Source: Holosporales bacterium
GTDB taxonomy: Bacteria; Pseudomonadota; Alphaproteobacteria; UBA3830; JAIRMZ01
Assembly (NCBI GenBank): GCA_031258355.1
Contig: JAIRMZ010000091.1
Span: 1 to 7,889 of the forward strand
Length of the DNA stretch: 7,889 nt
Reading direction: 5' to 3'
Shown here: positions 5,693 through 7,889 of the stretch, piece by piece
Numbering within the stretch: position 1 is the stretch's first letter
Layout: each line of letters starts with the position of its first letter
The notes under the pieces: generated by a model
What the model was told of the DNA's origin: nothing
The model's database searches: none
What the model saw: only the letters and a program-made list of their open reading frames with translations
Program-made: the position numbers and the translations under genes

Positions 5693-6475
5693 TCATCGGT
5701 ACATCGGTGCAAGGCGCCCTCGACAGAGACTTGCTTGATATAATTTTCCAGAACTACGTCGGTTAAGATTAGCGTAAAAAGCACTCATAGGTTTGGTACT
5801 GAAGGTTGGTGCCGGAGAACGGGAAGGAAGAGAAGACGGCCTCTTTGCATACGAAGAACGTGAAGAAGCTGAAGCGAAAACAAAAGGTATACGAGGAGGA
5901 AGACCGTCCAAAGGGGTCTGTCGACGGACTTTATCCCAAGTACCGAAAACACGCTGCCGATAGGGAAAATGCAATGCAGCCGTGCAAGAATGGTAACAAC
6001 CAACCGCTTTGTGCCAAGAGGTGTATTGTTCTCGTAAATCCCTCAGAAACTGCGCGGCGTAGGCAACATTCCGAGAAATGTCAAAAGCCTCGTGTAAGGA
6101 TTTGAATGCATGAGGGTGATGCATCAAATTGACCTGCATGCAGCCAACATCGATGTTCCGAACACCTCGCGCTTGCAATTTCTTGACTGCGGCAATGGCC
6201 TCCAGTTTTGTAGAAAAATATTGTCCTTTGCCATTCGTCGCTATCGTCCAGGGCCAAGGAGAAACGCCTTGCCCTTCAAGGCAGCGTCCTGACTCAACCA
6301 AAGCAATAGACTCCAAGAGATGTTCCGGAATGCCATAAGCCCTTTCGGCGCGCCGAATGGCCATCCGGCATGCGCGTACAGCACAGATATCTTGGTAAGA
6401 AAGGTCCAATGCTTCTCCTGGTCTAGAAAAGAGTGCCAACAAAAAGCAAGAGCAGAAAAGGATAGGACCGCGCAT
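5693..6475 (-). CDS. Secreted lytic transglycosylase (SLT-domain family)
   Basis: A 260-residue protein with a signal peptide: MR, then a hydrophobic stretch, with likely cleavage after GEA at about residue 22. A lytic transglycosylase domain follows at about 30-180. The catalytic glutamate is probably Glu61 in IALVESGR. Further hallmarks are WPWTI (74-78), NIDVGCMQVNLMHHP (107-121) with AF just after, and GCYHS (159-163). Such enzymes cut the glycan strands of peptidoglycan in the periplasm. The family with WPW and GCMQVNL is common in alphaproteobacteria. After about residue 185 the protein continues as an unusual Ser/Pro/Arg-rich, basic tail with no recognisable fold. The start ATG has GGAGAGG just upstream. 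It lies 70 bases after xerC and about 85 bases before the preferred tkt start. Its biological role, for example in cell division or envelope assembly, is not shown by the context. Confidence 0.85.
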   Translation of the reverse strand: MRGPILFCSCFLLALFSRPGEALDLSYQDICAVRACRMAIRRAERAYGIPEHLLESIALVESGRCLEGQGVSPWPWTIATNGKGQYFSTKLEAIAAVKKLQARGVRNIDVGCMQVNLMHHPHAFKSLHEAFDISRNVAYAAQFLRDLREQYTSWHKAVGCYHSCTAALHFPYRQRVFGTWDKVRRQTPLDGLPPRIPFVFASASSRSSYAKRPSSLPSRSPAPTFSTKPMSAFYANLNRRSSGKLYQASLCRGRLAPMYR

Positions 6476-6545
6476 ACCTCTCCAGAGATTCTGATCGCGC
6501 CATCGTTTCAGAAAAATCCAAAAAGAGCGTTAACGGATCCTCTTT

Positions 6546-7466
6546 CTAGGAAGAATTTTCCAAGGGATGTGATTTTCGATAAAGATCAAGAATCTTGTGA
6601 TCCGCGACATCAATGTATACCTGTGTGCTGGAGAGGGAGGCATGTCCGAGGAGTTCTTGAACACTTCTGAGATCAGCTCCTTCCTCGAGCAGGTGACTAG
6701 CAAAACTGTGACGAAAAGCATGGGGCGTGGTGTGGGACGGGAGCCCAAAGAGCGTACGCAAGCGGCGTAAACGTCCATTCACGTAGGAAGAGCTTAAAGG
6801 GCGGCCATGAAGGTTCAAAAACAAGGCCTTCTCCGGCTCCGGAGCATAAGGACAAAGCGTTGCGTAGTCCTGGATCTTTTGAAACACGATGGGAAGAAGG
6901 GGGACAAGACGTTCCTTATTGCCTTTCCCAATAATGGAAATTGTGTTGGGGGCATGAAGAATCCGCCAGGTTAAGCTCAGCGCCTCACTGATGCGTAAAC
7001 CGGTTGCATAAAGGAGGCAGTAAAGCGCCTGGTCTCTTTTTAAAACCCAAGGAGGATCGTGGGGAAACCCGATCTCACAAGAAAGAAGCTTTTGAATAGT
7101 CGCTTCTTCCAACGGATGTGGAAGTAATGCTGGTGTCTTGGGCTTACGGATGAGCAGAAAGGCGTTGGTCTCGATTCCAAATCGTTGTCGGAGAAAAAGA
7201 TAAAAAGTACGCAAAGCGGAGAGCGCACGGCTATTAGAGCGTGCGCCTAGTCCTTCCTGCAGACGATACGCTAGCCAAGCGCGAATATCGCGTGGTGTAA
7301 GAGCCTCCAAGGAAAGCTCTTCCCCTCCCTGGTAGACCTGCCAGAAATTGAGGAAAGAACGACAGTCTTGCGTATAAGCAAGAACCGTTCCAGGTGCATA
7401 TCGTTTCTCATCCTGTAACCAGATGAGCCAAGCCGAGAATATCTCTTGAACGGAGGAAGAGGTCAT
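6546..7466 (-). CDS. xerC: Tyrosine recombinase XerC
   Basis: A 306-residue tyrosine recombinase of normal Xer length. The N-terminal SAM-like DNA-binding domain spans about 5-95, with LQDEKRYAPGTVLAYTQD and RALSALRTFY. The catalytic domain shows Arg158 (TGLRISEAL), Lys181 (GKGNKER), His249 and Arg252 (PHAFRHSF), His275 (LLGHASL) and the nucleophile Tyr284 (TQVYIDV). Xer proteins resolve chromosome dimers at dif during division. XerC rather than XerD is inferred from overall likeness to alphaproteobacterial XerC (for example the TPHAFRHSFASHLL stretch and the closing SHP); XerD or a phage-type integrase is less likely, since no phage genes or att site are nearby. The ATG overlaps the glyS stop as ATGA, so translation is probably coupled to glyS. 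Confidence 0.88.
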   Translation of the reverse strand: MTSSSVQEIFSAWLIWLQDEKRYAPGTVLAYTQDCRSFLNFWQVYQGGEELSLEALTPRDIRAWLAYRLQEGLGARSNSRALSALRTFYLFLRQRFGIETNAFLLIRKPKTPALLPHPLEEATIQKLLSCEIGFPHDPPWVLKRDQALYCLLYATGLRISEALSLTWRILHAPNTISIIGKGNKERLVPLLPIVFQKIQDYATLCPYAPEPEKALFLNLHGRPLSSSYVNGRLRRLRTLFGLPSHTTPHAFRHSFASHLLEEGADLRSVQELLGHASLSSTQVYIDVADHKILDLYRKSHPLENSS

Positions 7467-7889
7467 GAGCCTTCTAAATACGCAAAAGCACAGAGATGCT
7501 CATAGCACGATCTAACCACCTCCAAAAGGGCTTGCCGATTGCGGCGAAGGGTGGCTTCCGGACAGGCGACCAAGACGCCTTCAAAGAAGGCATCAAGGGG
7601 GGAGCGTAAAGTGGCCAGAAGGGTCAAATGCTTTTGGAAATCCGTGATACTCTCTCCCAGAGAGGAAGTGGCCTGTTGGACAATACCTAGAGCCTGATAT
7701 AGCGTTTGTTCCGGCGCAGTGAAAAGCGAGGGAGAGAGTGGTGGTATCACCTCCTCTTGGGGAAGGCTCTGCAGAATATGCGTCAGTCGGCGATATCCTT
7801 GCAGAAGGTCGTTTCCTTCTGGGGTTTCCAAAAAAGCTTGCAGCAGGGGAGCGCGCTCGATCACGCGCCAAATATCTAATTCTGGCGGC
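7463..7889 (-). CDS. glyS: Glycyl-tRNA synthetase beta subunit, C-terminal part (gene cut by the window end)
   Basis: The frame enters from the window edge and gives the last 141 residues of the beta chain. The tail TLLATLRSPLDAFFEGVLV followed by LRRNRQALLEVVRS matches the C-terminal DALR-like anticodon-binding region of bacterial GlyS (usual form LRxPVDxFFDxVMV and NRLALL). Together with GlyQ the enzyme charges tRNA-Gly in the cytoplasm. An apparent start codon at 7864 is internal, because the frame stays open to the edge. The gene stands first in the visible part of the minus-strand cluster and its stop overlaps the xerC start. Identification from the tail is good; the catalytic part cannot be seen. 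Confidence 0.85.
   Translation of the reverse strand, partial: PPELDIWRVIERAPLLQAFLETPEGNDLLQGYRRLTHILQSLPQEEVIPPLSPSLFTAPEQTLYQALGIVQQATSSLGESITDFQKHLTLLATLRSPLDAFFEGVLVACPEATLRRNRQALLEVVRSCYEHLCAFAYLEGS

Noticed and set aside
5206..5766. A 186-codon plus-strand frame opposite tkt
   Set aside because: It is fully antisense to the transketolase gene, whose motifs are unmistakable. The frame is a shadow.
6546..7466. The tyrosine recombinase as an integrase of a mobile element
   Set aside because: It sits in a housekeeping cluster overlapping glyS, has normal Xer length and motifs, and no att-like repeats, tRNA or phage genes are near.

Overview
The window looks like chromosomal DNA of an alphaproteobacterium. 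The support is an MlaF-type ABC ATPase tail, an alphaproteobacterial-style XerC, a lytic transglycosylase with the WPW and GCMQVNLMHHP signatures, and a glyS beta-subunit tail. The mix of intact housekeeping genes and a decayed intergenic region would fit a lineage undergoing some genome reduction, perhaps a host-associated one, but I cannot name the genus from the sequence.

Plus strand, 1-222: the 3' end of an MlaF-like ATPase gene. From 219 to 906 there is no intact gene. This stretch holds a degenerate copy of the first codons of radA that overlaps the mlaF stop, two hairpins ending in T-tracts (about 401-464), a TATAAT box, and two diverged copies (about 528-704 and 751-915) of a roughly 170-base leader element. 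The first leader copy runs into a second, better preserved but truncated radA start at 696. The second leader copy runs into the start of potH. From 907 to 2648 lie potH and potI, the two membrane subunits of a putrescine/spermidine-type ABC importer. No ATPase or binding-protein gene lies beside them in the window.

Minus strand, 7889 down to 2654: a tightly packed, co-directional cluster in the transcription order glyS (3' end), xerC, a secreted lytic transglycosylase, tkt and gap. glyS/xerC and tkt/gap overlap by ATGA-type junctions, and the other gaps are short (70 and about 85 bases). The tkt-gap pair links the non-oxidative pentose phosphate pathway to lower glycolysis through glyceraldehyde-3-phosphate. 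The usual downstream partner pgk is absent, because gap meets potI tail to tail with only 5 bases between the stops.

I see no mobile element with a transposase, no CRISPR array, no rRNA or tRNA, and no evident new multi-gene system. The most unusual part is the 219-915 region, where duplicated leader sequence and radA start fragments record a rearrangement.
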